A stretch of DNA of 64,000 bases from Rhodocyclaceae bacterium. GTDB lineage: Bacteria > Pseudomonadota > Gammaproteobacteria > Burkholderiales > Rhodocyclaceae. The position numbers and the translations under genes were made by a program. The DNA lies in NCBI GenBank assembly GCA_019455325.1, contig JACFMQ010000016.1:1-64000 (forward strand), read 5' to 3'. Under the pieces are notes generated by a model, which did no database searches, had not been told where the DNA came from, and was given only the letters and a program-made list of their open reading frames with translations. Below, in pieces: positions 42,528-62,243 of the stretch (positions are counted from its first letter, which is position 1; each line of letters begins with the position of its first letter).

Positions 42528-43272
42528 CTCGCAGCAGATGCGCCGACAGCGCGGCGTGGTCGGAGATCTGCGACCAGGGCGTGCCGAAATGCACCTCGGC
42601 GCGCTCGACCGAGAAACCGCGCACGTAGATGCGGTCCAGCCGGAACAGCGGCCGGCCGGCCGGAAAGCTCTTCGCCGGCCGGCCGGCGGCGCCGCAGAAG
42701 ACCTCGGTCAGGCCCAGCCGCTCGCTGAGCACGTCGTCGGCGCGGTTGCGCCAGTCGTTGAAGTCGCCGGCGATGATCAGCGGCGTGTCCTGCTGCGCGA
42801 TGCGCTCCAGGTAGTCGGCGAGCGCCGTCATCTGCCGGACGCGCGAGCGCCCGAACAGCGACAGGTGCACGCAGACGCAGTGCGCCGTGCCGCCGTTCGG
42901 CAGCGCGATCTGGCTGTGCAGCAGGCCGCGGCGCTCGAACTGCAGGTGCGTGACGTCCTGATTGTGGGCGTCGAGGATCGGAAAGCGGGAGAGGATCGCG
43001 TTGCCGTGATGGCCGTGGTCGTAGATCACGTTCCGGCCGTAGGCGGTCGCCGCCCAGACGTCCTCGGCGAGGAACTCGTGCTGCGGACCCTCCGGCCAGT
43101 TGTCGTGGCGGTCCGCGTGCTTCAGGTGCAGCCCCTGCACCTCCTGCAGGAAGACGATGTCCGAGTCGAGGTGGCGCAGCCGCTCCCGCAGTTCGTGCAC
43201 CATCATGCGCCGGTTGAACTGCGAGAAGCCCTTGTGGATGTTGTAGGTGGTGATGCGTAGGGAATTCGGCAT
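42517..43272 (-). CDS. Endonuclease/exonuclease/phosphatase family protein (YbhP-like)
   Basis: A 251-residue metal-dependent phosphoesterase. EEP signatures are ITTYNIHKGF (Asn), DIVFLQEVQGL (Glu), VHLSLFGRSRVRQ, IIAGDFNDWRN (Asp/Asn) and the terminal SDHAALSAHL (Asp-His). The substrate of YbhP proteins is not established; coupling with clsB suggests a lipid head-group phosphoester, as inference. It is first in a two-gene minus-strand operon, divergent from the tRNA-tuf operon. Confidence 0.88.
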   Translation of the reverse strand: MPNSLRITTYNIHKGFSQFNRRMMVHELRERLRHLDSDIVFLQEVQGLHLKHADRHDNWPEGPQHEFLAEDVWAATAYGRNVIYDHGHHGNAILSRFPILDAHNQDVTHLQFERRGLLHSQIALPNGGTAHCVCVHLSLFGRSRVRQMTALADYLERIAQQDTPLIIAGDFNDWRNRADDVLSERLGLTEVFCGAAGRPAKSFPAGRPLFRLDRIYVRGFSVERAEVHFGTPWSQISDHAALSAHLLRDGA

Positions 43273-43438
43273 CGCGTCATTCTACTGACAAGCCTGCGCG
43301 CTGTCCGCCGGCTCGCCCCCGGCGCCTCTCGGCCCCGGTCGTCGGGCAGCGGCACCGGCGGGGTGTGGAAAAATCGTGCGGCCCCTCGCACGCGGCGCGG
43401 AATTTTGATACCATGCGCCTCCGGTTTCGCGAAAGCAT

Positions 43439-43467
43439 TTGACAGGCTTCCGTCGAATGACCATAAT
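43439..43467 (+). promoter_or_regulatory. Strong sigma-70 promoter of the tRNA-tuf-secE-nusG operon
   Basis: TTGACA (43439-43444, perfect), 17-base spacer, CATAAT (43462-43467, 5 of 6). The predicted start near 43474 is about 7 bases before tRNA-Tyr. It is one of the three best promoter matches I noticed in the window. Confidence 0.85.
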
Positions 43468-43480
43468 TCTCCGTTTCATC

Positions 43481-43565
<85 letters not shown>

Positions 43566-43614
43566 GTTTTTGTTGTGTCGCGAACGTCGCAGTCGAGGTT
43601 ATGGTTTGGTTTGC

Positions 43615-43688
43615 GCGGGTGTAGCTCAATGGTAGAGCTGAAGCCTTCCAAGCTTAAGACGAGGGTTCGATTCCCTTCACCCGCTCCA
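43615..43688 (+). tRNA. tRNA-Gly (anticodon TCC)
   Basis: A 74-base tRNA with encoded CCA. Acceptor GCGGGTG pairs with CACCCGC, the anticodon loop is CTTCCAA giving TCC, and the T arm has GGTTCGATTCC. It lies 49 bases after tRNA-Tyr. Confidence 0.96.
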
Positions 43689-43752
43689 CGCCGCGGCTGT
43701 TTTTTGGTTTTGGTAGCAGTGTAGCCGCATCCTCCGGGAGGCAACCGGACGG

Positions 43753-43827
43753 GCCCATGTAGCTCAGTGGCAGAGCACTCCCTTGGTAAGGGAGAGGTCG
43801 GCAGTTCAATCCTGCCCATGGGCACCA
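43753..43827 (+). tRNA. tRNA-Thr (anticodon GGT)
   Basis: A 75-base tRNA with encoded CCA. Acceptor GCCCATG pairs with CATGGGC, the anticodon is GGT within CCTTGGTAAGG, and the T arm has AGTTCAATCCT. It is directly followed by tuf, the conserved tRNA-tufB layout. Confidence 0.97.
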
Positions 43828-43880
43828 TCGATCGGCGCGACAGGTATCGTTGATCTTTCGACTATTTGAGGAGCCGGGAA

Positions 43881-45071
43881 ATGGCCAAGGGAAAATTCGA
43901 ACGTACGAAGCCGCACGTGAACGTAGGGACGATCGGGCACGTTGACCACGGCAAGACGACGCTGACGGCGGCGATCACGACGGTGCTGTCGCGGAAGTTC
44001 GGCGGCGAGGCGAAGGCGTACGACCAGATCGACGCGGCGCCGGAAGAGAAGGCGCGGGGCATCACGATCAACACGGCGCACGTGGAATACGAGACGGAGA
44101 CGCGTCACTACGCGCACGTCGACTGCCCGGGCCACGCGGACTACGTGAAGAACATGATCACGGGTGCGGCGCAGATGGACGGCGCGATCCTGGTGTGCTC
44201 GGCGGCCGACGGCCCGATGCCGCAGACGCGCGAACACATCCTGCTGGCGCGCCAGGTGGGCGTGCCGTACATCATCGTCTACCTGAACAAGTGCGACATG
44301 GTCGACGACGCCGAACTGCTCGAGCTGGTCGAGATGGAAGTGCGCGAACTGCTGTCGAAGTACGAATTCCCCGGCGACGACGTGCCGATCATCAAGGGCT
44401 CGGCGCTGAAGGCGCTGGAAGGCGACCAGTCGGACATCGGCGAACCGTCGATCTTCGCGCTGGCCGCTGCGCTGGACAGCTACATCCCGACGCCGGAGCG
44501 CGCCATCGACCAACCGTTCCTGCTGCCGATCGAAGACGTGTTCTCGATCTCGGGCCGCGGCACGGTGGTGACGGGCCGCGTCGAGCGCGGCATCGTCAAG
44601 GTCGGCGAAGAAATCGAGATCGTCGGCATCAAGCCGACGGCCAAGACGACCTGCACGGGCGTTGAAATGTTCCGCAAGCTGCTCGACCAGGGCCAGGCGG
44701 GCGACAACGTCGGCGTGCTGCTGCGCGGCACGAAGCGCGAGGAAGTCGAGCGCGGTCAGGTGCTGGCGAAGCCGGGCTCGATCACGCCGCACACGCACTT
44801 CACGGGCGAGGTGTATGTGCTGTCGAAGGACGAAGGTGGTCGTCACACGCCGTTCTTCAACAACTACCGTCCGCAGTTCTACTTCCGGACGACGGACGTG
44901 ACGGGCGCGATCCAACTGCCGGAAGGCACGGAGATGGTGATGCCGGGTGACAACGTGTCGATGACGGTGAAGCTGATCGCGCCGATCGCCATGGAAGAGG
45001 GTCTGCGCTTCGCCATCCGCGAAGGCGGCCGCACCGTCGGCGCCGGCGTCGTCGCCAAGATCATCGAGTAA
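43881..45071 (+). CDS. tuf: Elongation factor Tu, copy 1
   Basis: A 396-residue GTPase delivering aminoacyl-tRNA to the ribosome. G1 is GHVDHGKT at 19-26, G3 is DCPGHADYV and G4 is NKCD; domains 2 and 3 are complete. GAGGAGCCGGG precedes the ATG. The protein is identical to copy 2 at 60609-61799, and by eye the genes differ only at codon 393 (AAG here, AAA there). Codons are unlike the flanking genes: mostly ACG for Thr, with GTA, GGG and CGG near the start. It lies in the tRNA-tuf-tRNA-secE-nusG operon, the tufB position. Confidence 0.98.
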   Translation: MAKGKFERTKPHVNVGTIGHVDHGKTTLTAAITTVLSRKFGGEAKAYDQIDAAPEEKARGITINTAHVEYETETRHYAHVDCPGHADYVKNMITGAAQMDGAILVCSAADGPMPQTREHILLARQVGVPYIIVYLNKCDMVDDAELLELVEMEVRELLSKYEFPGDDVPIIKGSALKALEGDQSDIGEPSIFALAAALDSYIPTPERAIDQPFLLPIEDVFSISGRGTVVTGRVERGIVKVGEEIEIVGIKPTAKTTCTGVEMFRKLLDQGQAGDNVGVLLRGTKREEVERGQVLAKPGSITPHTHFTGEVYVLSKDEGGRHTPFFNNYRPQFYFRTTDVTGAIQLPEGTEMVMPGDNVSMTVKLIAPIAMEEGLRFAIREGGRTVGAGVVAKIIE

Positions 45072-45119
45072 GAAGGATTGGCGGGGTGGGCCTCGGGCGC
45101 GCCCCGCAGTCTCTGCCGC

Positions 45120-45195
45120 AGGGGCATAGCTCAATTGGCAGAGCGTCGGTCTCCAAAACCGAAGGTTGGGGGTTCGAGACCCTCTGCCCCTGCCA
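45120..45195 (+). tRNA. tRNA-Trp (anticodon CCA)
   Basis: A 76-base tRNA with encoded CCA. Acceptor AGGGGCA pairs with TGCCCCT, the anticodon CCA lies in TCTCCAAAA, and the T arm has GGTTCGAGACC. It lies between tuf and secE, as is standard in proteobacteria. Confidence 0.97.
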
Positions 45196-45219
45196 CCAAC
45201 AATTAAGATCGCGATAGTG

Positions 45220-45573
45220 ATGGCCGACAAGATCAAGTTTGCGCTGGCGCTGGTTCTGCTTGCGGCCGGCGTGGCCGGCTTTTACCTGCTCGCCGAGCAC
45301 GCCATGATCCTGCGGGTTCTTGCCGTTCTCGCGGGCGTCGCCGCCTCCATCGCGGTCGCCTGGTTCACCGAGCCGGGCAGGCGTTTCTTGGTGTTCTCCC
45401 AGGAGTCCGTGACGGAGGCGAAGAAAGTCGTCTGGCCGTCGCGCAAGGAAACGATGCAGACGACCGGCATGGTGTTCGCCTTCGTCGTCGTCATGGCGGT
45501 TTTTCTCTGGCTGACTGACAAGAGCCTGGAATGGGTCTTCTACGACCTGATTCTGGGCTGGAAGAAATCATGA
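45220..45573 (+). CDS. secE: Preprotein translocase subunit SecE
   Basis: A 117-residue three-helix membrane subunit of SecYEG. Two N-terminal helices (about 8-26 and 30-48) precede the conserved cytosolic amphipathic segment [20 protein letters not shown] and the essential third helix [23 protein letters not shown] at 45220 is used; a GTG lies three bases upstream in the same frame. Its stop overlaps the nusG start (ATGA). Confidence 0.95.
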   Translation: MADKIKFALALVLLAAGVAGFYLLAEHAMILRVLAVLAGVAASIAVAWFTEPGRRFLVFSQESVTEAKKVVWPSRKETMQTTGMVFAFVVVMAVFLWLTDKSLEWVFYDLILGWKKS

Positions 45574-46103
45574 GCAAGCGCTGGTATGTCGTTCACGCCT
45601 ATTCGGGCTTCGAGAAAAGCGTTCAGCGTGCGCTGATCGAGCGCGTCGCGCGTTCCGGCATGGACGACCTGTTCGGTCGCATCCTGGTGCCGGTCGAAGA
45701 GGTCGTCGAATTGAAGGGCGGCCAGAAGAGCATCTCCGAGCGCAAGTTCTTCCCCGGCTACGTGCTGGTGGAAATGGAGATGAACGACGAGACCTGGCAT
45801 CTGGTGAAGAGCACGCCGAAGGTGACCGGTTTCGTCGGCGGCACGGCGACCAAGCCGACGCCGATTTCCGAGAAGGAAGTCGACAAGATCATGCAGCAGA
45901 TGCAGGAAGGGGTGGAGAAGCCCCGTCCGAAGGTGCTGTTCGAGATCGGCGAGGTGGTGCGCGTCAAGGAAGGTCCGTTCACCGACTTCCACGGTTCGGT
46001 CGAAGACGTGAACTACGAAAAGAACAAGCTGCGCGTGTCGGTGACCATCTTCGGTCGCGCCACGCCGGTCGAGCTGGAATTCGGCCAGGTCGAGAAGGCC
46101 TGA
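45570..46103 (+). CDS. nusG: Transcription termination/antitermination protein NusG
   Basis: A 177-residue protein with an N-terminal NGN domain ([36 protein letters not shown]) that contacts RNA polymerase. The C-terminal KOW domain ([20 protein letters not shown]) binds Rho or ribosomal S10. It couples transcription and translation. The ATG overlaps the secE stop. It ends 129 bases before rplK. Confidence 0.97.
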   Translation: MSKRWYVVHAYSGFEKSVQRALIERVARSGMDDLFGRILVPVEEVVELKGGQKSISERKFFPGYVLVEMEMNDETWHLVKSTPKVTGFVGGTATKPTPISEKEVDKIMQQMQEGVEKPRPKVLFEIGEVVRVKEGPFTDFHGSVEDVNYEKNKLRVSVTIFGRATPVELEFGQVEKA

Positions 46104-46232
46104 GCCGGCCGAGGTTTCGGGATCTCCGGCGGTCCCCGCCCGCAAGGGTGAATTCGCCGGAAGAGGAGCGCTGGTAGCCCGTCCCGGAAGGGAGGGGTGA
46201 ACGCGCGTTACCACTCGTTGACAGGAGCCATC
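46104..46232 (+). promoter_or_regulatory. rplK leader with putative L1 operator
   Basis: The 129-base gap before rplK can fold. TCCGGCG pairs with CGCCGGA (around 46119-46161), and near the start codon CCC and TCCC pair with GGGA and GGG around a GGAA loop, flanked by GGTAG and GGTGAA. In Escherichia coli L1 represses rplKA by binding a 23S-like site in this leader; the position and the GGTGAA motif fit, but the assignment is inference. Confidence 0.4.
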
Positions 46233-46664
46233 ATGGCAAAGAAGATCGTCGGCTACATCAAGCTGCAAGTACCGGCGGGCAAGGCCAATCCTTCGCCCCC
46301 GATCGGTCCCGCGCTGGGTCAGCGCGGCCTCAACATCATGGAATTCTGCAAGGCCTTCAACGCTCAGACGCAGGGCGTCGAGCCGGGCCTGCCGATCCCC
46401 GTGGTGATCACCGCCTACGCGGACAAGTCCTTCACGTTCATCATGAAGACGCCGCCGGCGACCATCCTCATCAAGAAGGCGGCCGGCATCAAGTCCGGCT
46501 CGGCGAAGCCGCACACCGACAAGGTCGGCTCGCTGACGCGCGCCCAGTGCGAGGAAATCGCCAAGACCAAGATGCCGGACCTGACCGCCGCCGACATGGA
46601 CGCGGCCGTCCGCACCATCGCCGGTTCCGCCCGCTCGATGGGCATCACCGTGGAGGGACTCTGA
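46233..46664 (+). CDS. rplK: 50S ribosomal protein L11
   Basis: A 143-residue protein of the GTPase-associated centre. The N-terminal domain has [20 protein letters not shown] and [16 protein letters not shown]; the C-terminal rRNA-binding domain has [14 protein letters not shown] and the terminal [15 protein letters not shown] lies about 7 bases before ATG at 46233. rplA starts 1 base after the stop. Confidence 0.98.
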   Translation: MAKKIVGYIKLQVPAGKANPSPPIGPALGQRGLNIMEFCKAFNAQTQGVEPGLPIPVVITAYADKSFTFIMKTPPATILIKKAAGIKSGSAKPHTDKVGSLTRAQCEEIAKTKMPDLTAADMDAAVRTIAGSARSMGITVEGL

Positions 46665-46665
46665 A

Positions 46666-47364
46666 ATGGCTAAGCTCAGCAAGCGCCAGAAGGCCCTCGC
46701 CGGCAAGATCGACCGCAACAAGCTGTACGCCGCCACCGATGCGCTGACGCTGGCCAAGGAAGCGGCCGTCGCCAAGTTCGACGAGTCGATCGACGTCGCC
46801 GTCAACCTCGGCATCGACGCGCGCAAGTCGGACCAACTGGTTCGCGGCTCCGTCGTGCTGCCGGCCGGTACCGGCAAGAGCGTGCGCGTCGCCGTCTTCG
46901 CCCAGGGCGACAAGGCCGAGGCTGCCAAGGCCGCCGGCGCCGACATCGTCGGCTTCGACGATCTGGCCGCCGAGGTCAAGGCCGGCAACCTGAACTTCGA
47001 CGTGGTCGTCGCCACGCCGGACGCGATGAAGATCGTCGGCCAGCTCGGCCAGATCCTCGGTCCGCGCGGCCTGATGCCGAACCCGAAGGTCGGCACCGTG
47101 ACCATGGACGTCGCCACCGCCGTGAAGAACGCCAAGGCCGGTCAGGTCCAGTACCGTACCGACAAGGGCGGCATCGTGCACGCCACGATCGGCCGCGCCT
47201 CGTTCCCGGTCGACAAGCTGGAACTGAACCTGAAGGCGCTGATCGAAGCGTTGCAGAAGGCCAAGCCGGCTGCCGCCAAGGGCCAGTACCTGAAGAAGAT
47301 CGCCGTCTCGAGCACGATGGGCCCGGGTGTGCGCATCGACCAGACGTCTCTGGTCGCGCAGTAA
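46666..47364 (+). CDS. rplA: 50S ribosomal protein L1
   Basis: A 232-residue L1-stalk protein and, in other bacteria, translational repressor of its own operon. It has the signature [20 protein letters not shown] and the terminal [15 protein letters not shown]. The ATG immediately follows the rplK stop codon, so translation is coupled. The L10 leader follows. Confidence 0.98.
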   Translation: MAKLSKRQKALAGKIDRNKLYAATDALTLAKEAAVAKFDESIDVAVNLGIDARKSDQLVRGSVVLPAGTGKSVRVAVFAQGDKAEAAKAAGADIVGFDDLAAEVKAGNLNFDVVVATPDAMKIVGQLGQILGPRGLMPNPKVGTVTMDVATAVKNAKAGQVQYRTDKGGIVHATIGRASFPVDKLELNLKALIEALQKAKPAAAKGQYLKKIAVSSTMGPGVRIDQTSLVAQ

Positions 47365-47431
47365 GGAATTTGCCCCGGGCTCGCCCCGGGGTTCGAGCTT
47401 TGAGCCGTCGTCCGGGTTATGGGCGGCGGAT

Positions 47432-47497
47432 CGTCAAAGACCGCAGGTGCGAAGGATGTGAGTCCTTGCTTAAGCGAAAGGCCTGCGCAGACGGTGT
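47432..47497 (+). promoter_or_regulatory. Ribosomal protein L10 leader (L10-L12 autoregulatory site)
   Basis: The segment runs from GTCAAAGACCGCAGGTGC to GCCTGCGCAGACGGTG. The pairing GCAGGTGC/GCCTGC and the flanking AGACC and AGACGGTG match the L10 binding kink-turn of the Escherichia coli rplJ leader. It lies in a 254-base rplA-rplJ gap. Upstream a small stem (CCCCGGG/CCCGGGG) follows rplA. The L10(L12)4 complex is expected to bind here and repress rplJL translation. Confidence 0.8.
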
Positions 47498-47618
47498 ACT
47501 CAGAACAGGATTTATGCCGCTCCGGCCGCAACGGCCGGGCGGCCTGCTCCTGATCCAGGTCGCCGTGGGTGCGGCGGGATGTTCCCGCCGCGTGTGGACT
47601 TGAAAGGAGAAAGGACCC

Positions 47619-48122
47619 ATGGGTCTCAATCTTGACGACAAGAAGGCCGTAGTGGCCGAGGTGTCGGCACAGGTGCAGAACGCCCAGACGATGGTCGTCG
47701 CCGAATACCGTGGCATCGAGGTGAGCCATCTCACCGTGCTGCGGAAGAAGGCGCGCGAGTCTGGCGTCTACCTGCGCGTGCTGAAGAACACCCTCGTGCG
47801 TCGCGCCGTCGCGGACACCCCGTTCGCCGGCCTCGCCGAGCAGATGGTCGGCCCCCTGATCTACGCGATTTCCGAAGACGCCGTGGCTGCCGCCAAGGTG
47901 CTCAACGACTTCGCCAAGGGCAACGACAAGCTGGTACTGAAGGCGGGCTGCTACGGCGGCGACCTCCTCGACAAGGCCGGCGTCCAGGCACTCGCCTCCA
48001 TCCCCAGCCGCGAGGAACTCCTCGCCAGGCTGCTCGGCGTCATGCAGGCGCCGGTGTCGGGCTTCGCCGGTGCGCTTGCCGCGCTCGCCAAGAAGCGCGA
48101 GGAAGAGGGCGCCGCGGCCTGA
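47619..48122 (+). CDS. rplJ: 50S ribosomal protein L10
   Basis: A 167-residue stalk base protein that anchors L7/L12 dimers. The N-terminal rRNA-binding part has [20 protein letters not shown] and [13 protein letters not shown]; the C-terminal helix carries [20 protein letters not shown], the L12-binding end. AAGGAGAAAGGA precedes the ATG. It follows a long regulatory leader. Confidence 0.97.
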   Translation: MGLNLDDKKAVVAEVSAQVQNAQTMVVAEYRGIEVSHLTVLRKKARESGVYLRVLKNTLVRRAVADTPFAGLAEQMVGPLIYAISEDAVAAAKVLNDFAKGNDKLVLKAGCYGGDLLDKAGVQALASIPSREELLARLLGVMQAPVSGFAGALAALAKKREEEGAAA

Positions 48123-48182
48123 TCCCGTCGCTACGCTTACTACGCAAATACACGCAAAGAATCTGTTTTAGGAGCTAATCAA

Positions 48183-48557
<375 letters not shown>

Positions 48558-48575
48558 TCTCGCTCCGGTGACGCT

Positions 48576-48607
48576 GGGCTGGCGGCAGAATTGCCGCCGG
48601 CCCTTTT
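48576..48607 (+). terminator. Attenuator/terminator hairpin between rplL and rpoB
   Basis: GGGCTGGCGGCA pairs with TGCCGCCGGCCC (12 pairs, one T-G) around the loop GAAT, followed by TTTT. It begins 19 bases after the rplL stop. It has the form of the partial terminator that lowers rpoBC expression relative to rplJL in Escherichia coli. rpoB begins 166 bases further on, and nothing else is evident in the gap. Confidence 0.85.
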
Positions 48608-48773
48608 GCGCTTTTCTGGAAACGGGTCGGACGAAGCCCGGAATTTCGTCGCTGGCAGCACTCAAACGAAAGCGCGACGCGCGCGCTTCCGTTTGATCGT
48701 TGCAGTACCCGGAGCGGGCGCGCCGCCTGACCGGGAACCCCAGGACTTATTGCCCACGGAGCTCGGAGCAAAC

Positions 48774-53057
<4,284 letters not shown>

Positions 53058-53079
53058 TTCGAGGACTGGGAGTTAAGCG

Positions 53080-57285
<4,206 letters not shown>

Positions 57286-57291
57286 AACATC

Positions 57292-57320
57292 GCCGTTTCC
57301 GGGCTTTGCCCGGAAACGGC
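57292..57320 (+). terminator. 12-bp hairpin after rpoC
   Basis: GCCGTTTCCGGG and CCCGGAAACGGC pair perfectly around CTTTG, starting 7 bases after the stop. No T-run follows, so it may mark an inefficient end or an mRNA stabiliser. The rpsL promoter begins 4 bases later. Confidence 0.65.
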
Positions 57321-57323
57321 AGG

Positions 57324-57352
57324 TTGACTTTGGACTTGATCAACCCTAAAAT
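57324..57352 (+). promoter_or_regulatory. Strong sigma-70 promoter of the str operon (rpsL)
   Basis: TTGACT (57324-57329, 5 of 6), 17-base spacer, TAAAAT (57347-57352, 5 of 6). The predicted start near 57359 leaves a leader of about 134 bases before rpsL, containing three hairpins. Confidence 0.85.
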
Positions 57353-57368
57353 TTCGGGTCTTTGTCAG

Positions 57369-57463
57369 CAAAGGCTAACCAAAGCCTTTGTTTTAAATAA
57401 CAAAATTGCCGGGGCGGACTTGTCCGCCTTGGCTTTTTTGCGGTGTGCCGGCGTTTCGCCGGC
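57369..57463 (+). promoter_or_regulatory. rpsL leader with two terminator-like hairpins and a third stem
   Basis: CAAAGGC/GCCTTTG (57369-57390) is followed by TTTT. GGCGGAC/GTCCGCC with a two-base loop (57413-57428) is followed by TTGGCTTTTTT. GCCGGCG/CGCCGGC around TTT lies at 57447-57463. The first two have intrinsic terminator form yet lie after the promoter, suggesting attenuation of str operon transcription. Confidence 0.65.
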
Positions 57464-57492
57464 CGCTTCGCAAGATACTTGGGACTGGAAAA

Positions 57493-57870
57493 ATGCCGAC
57501 CATCAACCAACTCGTGCGTCAAGGCCGCAAGGCCGAGATCACCAAGAGCAAGGTTCCCGCGATGGAACGTTGCCCGCAGAAGCGCGGCGTCTGTACCCGC
57601 GTCTACACCACCACCCCGAAGAAGCCGAACTCCGCGCTGCGCAAGGTTTGCAAGGTGCGCCTGACGAACGGTTTCGAGGTCATCTCGTACATCGGCGGTG
57701 AAGGTCACAACCTGCAGGAGCACTCCGTCGTCCTCATCCGCGGTGGTCGTGTCAAGGATCTGCCGGGCGTCCGCTACCATACCGTGCGCGGCTCGCTCGA
57801 CACCCAGGGCGTCAAGGATCGCAAGCAGGCGCGCTCGAAGTACGGCGCCAAGCGTCCGAAGGCAGCGTAA
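57493..57870 (+). CDS. rpsL: 30S ribosomal protein S12
   Basis: A 125-residue decoding-centre protein. [19 protein letters not shown] and [17 protein letters not shown] carry the lysines whose replacement gives streptomycin resistance; both look wild type. ATG at 57493 gives the standard [12 protein letters not shown]. It is first in the str operon behind a strong promoter. Confidence 0.98.
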   Translation: MPTINQLVRQGRKAEITKSKVPAMERCPQKRGVCTRVYTTTPKKPNSALRKVCKVRLTNGFEVISYIGGEGHNLQEHSVVLIRGGRVKDLPGVRYHTVRGSLDTQGVKDRKQARSKYGAKRPKAA

Positions 57871-57956
57871 TTTCTGCCTGAGTAAGTGGCCGCTCACGAT
57901 GGGCGGCCGGGAAAGGCTTTTGCCTTTCAACTGAATCGTGAACCAGAGAGGTTGTT

Positions 57957-58427
57957 ATGCCCCGTCGTCGTGAAGTACCGAAGCGCGACATCCTGCCCGA
58001 TCCGAAATTCGGTTCGGTCGATGTCTCCAAGTTTGTGAACGCCATCATGCAGAGCGGCAAGAAGTCCGTCGCCGAGCGCATCGTCTACGGCGCCTTCGAG
58101 CAGATCTCCGCGAAGAGCGGCAAGGATCCGCTGGAAGTGTTCTCCGCCGCCATGAACAACGTCAAGCCGATGGTCGAAGTCAAGTCCCGTCGCGTCGGCG
58201 GCGCCAACTACCAGGTTCCCGTCGAGGTCCGTCCGGCCCGTCGCGCCGCGCTGGCCATGCGCTGGCTGCGCGAGACCGCGCGCCGCCGCTCCGAGAAGAC
58301 CATGGGCCTGCGTCTGGCGGCCGAATTGCTGGAAGCTGCCGAGAACCGCGGCGGTGCCGTGAAGAAGCGCGACGAAGTGCATCGCATGGCCGAAGCCAAC
58401 AAGGCGTTCGCTCACTTCCGCTTCTAA
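57957..58427 (+). CDS. rpsG: 30S ribosomal protein S7
   Basis: A 156-residue 16S rRNA head-assembly protein. It begins [20 protein letters not shown] and contains [20 protein letters not shown] and [19 protein letters not shown]. It lies 86 bases after rpsL. The gap holds small stems (GGCCGC/GCGGCC and AAAGGC/GCCTTT) where S7 autoregulation acts in Escherichia coli; whether it does here is not shown. Confidence 0.98.
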   Translation: MPRRREVPKRDILPDPKFGSVDVSKFVNAIMQSGKKSVAERIVYGAFEQISAKSGKDPLEVFSAAMNNVKPMVEVKSRRVGGANYQVPVEVRPARRAALAMRWLRETARRRSEKTMGLRLAAELLEAAENRGGAVKKRDEVHRMAEANKAFAHFRF

Positions 58428-58481
58428 TTTCGCTGGCTCGCTCAGCGACTTTTCGTTCTTTAAAACACGAAGGCAAATACT

Positions 58482-60575
<2,094 letters not shown>

Positions 60576-60608
60576 TCTGAATTTTTTGAATTAGCTGAGG
60601 ATAGAGAA

Positions 60609-61799
60609 ATGGCCAAGGGAAAATTCGAACGTACGAAGCCGCACGTGAACGTAGGGACGATCGGGCACGTTGACCACGGCAAGACGACGCTGACGGCGGC
60701 GATCACGACGGTGCTGTCGCGGAAGTTCGGCGGCGAGGCGAAGGCGTACGACCAGATCGACGCGGCGCCGGAAGAGAAGGCGCGGGGCATCACGATCAAC
60801 ACGGCGCACGTGGAATACGAGACGGAGACGCGTCACTACGCGCACGTCGACTGCCCGGGCCACGCGGACTACGTGAAGAACATGATCACGGGTGCGGCGC
60901 AGATGGACGGCGCGATCCTGGTGTGCTCGGCGGCCGACGGCCCGATGCCGCAGACGCGCGAACACATCCTGCTGGCGCGCCAGGTGGGCGTGCCGTACAT
61001 CATCGTCTACCTGAACAAGTGCGACATGGTCGACGACGCCGAACTGCTCGAGCTGGTCGAGATGGAAGTGCGCGAACTGCTGTCGAAGTACGAATTCCCC
61101 GGCGACGACGTGCCGATCATCAAGGGCTCGGCGCTGAAGGCGCTGGAAGGCGACCAGTCGGACATCGGCGAACCGTCGATCTTCGCGCTGGCCGCTGCGC
61201 TGGACAGCTACATCCCGACGCCGGAGCGCGCCATCGACCAACCGTTCCTGCTGCCGATCGAAGACGTGTTCTCGATCTCGGGCCGCGGCACGGTGGTGAC
61301 GGGCCGCGTCGAGCGCGGCATCGTCAAGGTCGGCGAAGAAATCGAGATCGTCGGCATCAAGCCGACGGCCAAGACGACCTGCACGGGCGTTGAAATGTTC
61401 CGCAAGCTGCTCGACCAGGGCCAGGCGGGCGACAACGTCGGCGTGCTGCTGCGCGGCACGAAGCGCGAGGAAGTCGAGCGCGGTCAGGTGCTGGCGAAGC
61501 CGGGCTCGATCACGCCGCACACGCACTTCACGGGCGAGGTGTATGTGCTGTCGAAGGACGAAGGTGGTCGTCACACGCCGTTCTTCAACAACTACCGTCC
61601 GCAGTTCTACTTCCGGACGACGGACGTGACGGGCGCGATCCAACTGCCGGAAGGCACGGAGATGGTGATGCCGGGTGACAACGTGTCGATGACGGTGAAG
61701 CTGATCGCGCCGATCGCCATGGAAGAGGGTCTGCGCTTCGCCATCCGCGAAGGCGGCCGCACCGTCGGCGCCGGCGTCGTCGCCAAAATCATCGAGTAA
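60609..61799 (+). CDS. tuf: Elongation factor Tu, copy 2
   Basis: A 396-residue protein identical to copy 1 at 43881-45071, about 16.7 kb away. By eye the two genes differ only at codon 393 (AAA here, AAG there); similarity ends at the gene borders, since upstream (AGCTGAGGATAGAG) and downstream sequences are unrelated. This is the tufA position at the end of the str operon. Near-identity implies ongoing gene conversion. Confidence 0.98.
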   Translation: MAKGKFERTKPHVNVGTIGHVDHGKTTLTAAITTVLSRKFGGEAKAYDQIDAAPEEKARGITINTAHVEYETETRHYAHVDCPGHADYVKNMITGAAQMDGAILVCSAADGPMPQTREHILLARQVGVPYIIVYLNKCDMVDDAELLELVEMEVRELLSKYEFPGDDVPIIKGSALKALEGDQSDIGEPSIFALAAALDSYIPTPERAIDQPFLLPIEDVFSISGRGTVVTGRVERGIVKVGEEIEIVGIKPTAKTTCTGVEMFRKLLDQGQAGDNVGVLLRGTKREEVERGQVLAKPGSITPHTHFTGEVYVLSKDEGGRHTPFFNNYRPQFYFRTTDVTGAIQLPEGTEMVMPGDNVSMTVKLIAPIAMEEGLRFAIREGGRTVGAGVVAKIIE

Positions 61800-61868
61800 T
61801 CACGCTCTTTTGATGAATCCGCGGCGGAGTGAATGCTTCGCTCCGTCGCCCGCTCTTTGGAAAGCAAA

Positions 61869-62180
61869 ATGCAAAACCAGAAGATTCGCATCCGCCTCAA
61901 GGCTTTCGACTATCGCCTGATCGACCAGTCTGCCCTGGAAATCGTCGAGACCGCCAAGCGCACCGGCGCCGTCGTCCGCGGTCCGGTGCCGCTGCCGACC
62001 AAGATCCAGCGCTTCGACGTGCTGCGCTCGCCGCACGTGAACAAGACCTCGCGCGACCAGTTCGAGATCCGTACCCATCTGCGTCTGATGGACATCATCG
62101 ACCCGACCGACAAGACGGTCGACGCGCTGATGAAGCTCGATCTGCCGGCGGGCGTCGACGTCGAGATCAAGTTGCAGTAA
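61869..62180 (+). CDS. rpsJ: 30S ribosomal protein S10
   Basis: A 103-residue protein, also the NusE antitermination factor that binds NusB and NusG. ATG at 61869 gives [20 protein letters not shown]; later segments are [13 protein letters not shown] and [17 protein letters not shown]. It lies 69 bases after tuf, in the contiguous str-S10 arrangement of betaproteobacteria. Confidence 0.98.
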   Translation: MQNQKIRIRLKAFDYRLIDQSALEIVETAKRTGAVVRGPVPLPTKIQRFDVLRSPHVNKTSRDQFEIRTHLRLMDIIDPTDKTVDALMKLDLPAGVDVEIKLQ

Positions 62181-62201
62181 GGCAGTATTTGCGGATATAA
62201 T
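62172..62201 (+). promoter_or_regulatory. Possible promoter upstream of rplC
   Basis: TTGCAG (62172-62177), 18-base spacer, TATAAT (62196-62201, perfect). It overlaps the end of rpsJ. The -35 is weak. It would start transcription near 62208, just before a terminator-like hairpin. Confidence 0.5.
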
Positions 62202-62215
62202 CCGCCGTTTTCGCC

Positions 62216-62243
62216 GGGTGGCCCCTATGGGGCCGCCCATTTT
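62216..62243 (+). terminator. Terminator-like hairpin in the rplC leader
   Basis: GGGTGGCCCC pairs with GGGGCCGCCC (10 pairs, one T-G) around TAT, followed by ATTTTG. It lies between rpsJ and rplC, 55 bases before the rplC start, and could be an attenuator for the remaining S10-operon genes. Confidence 0.7.
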
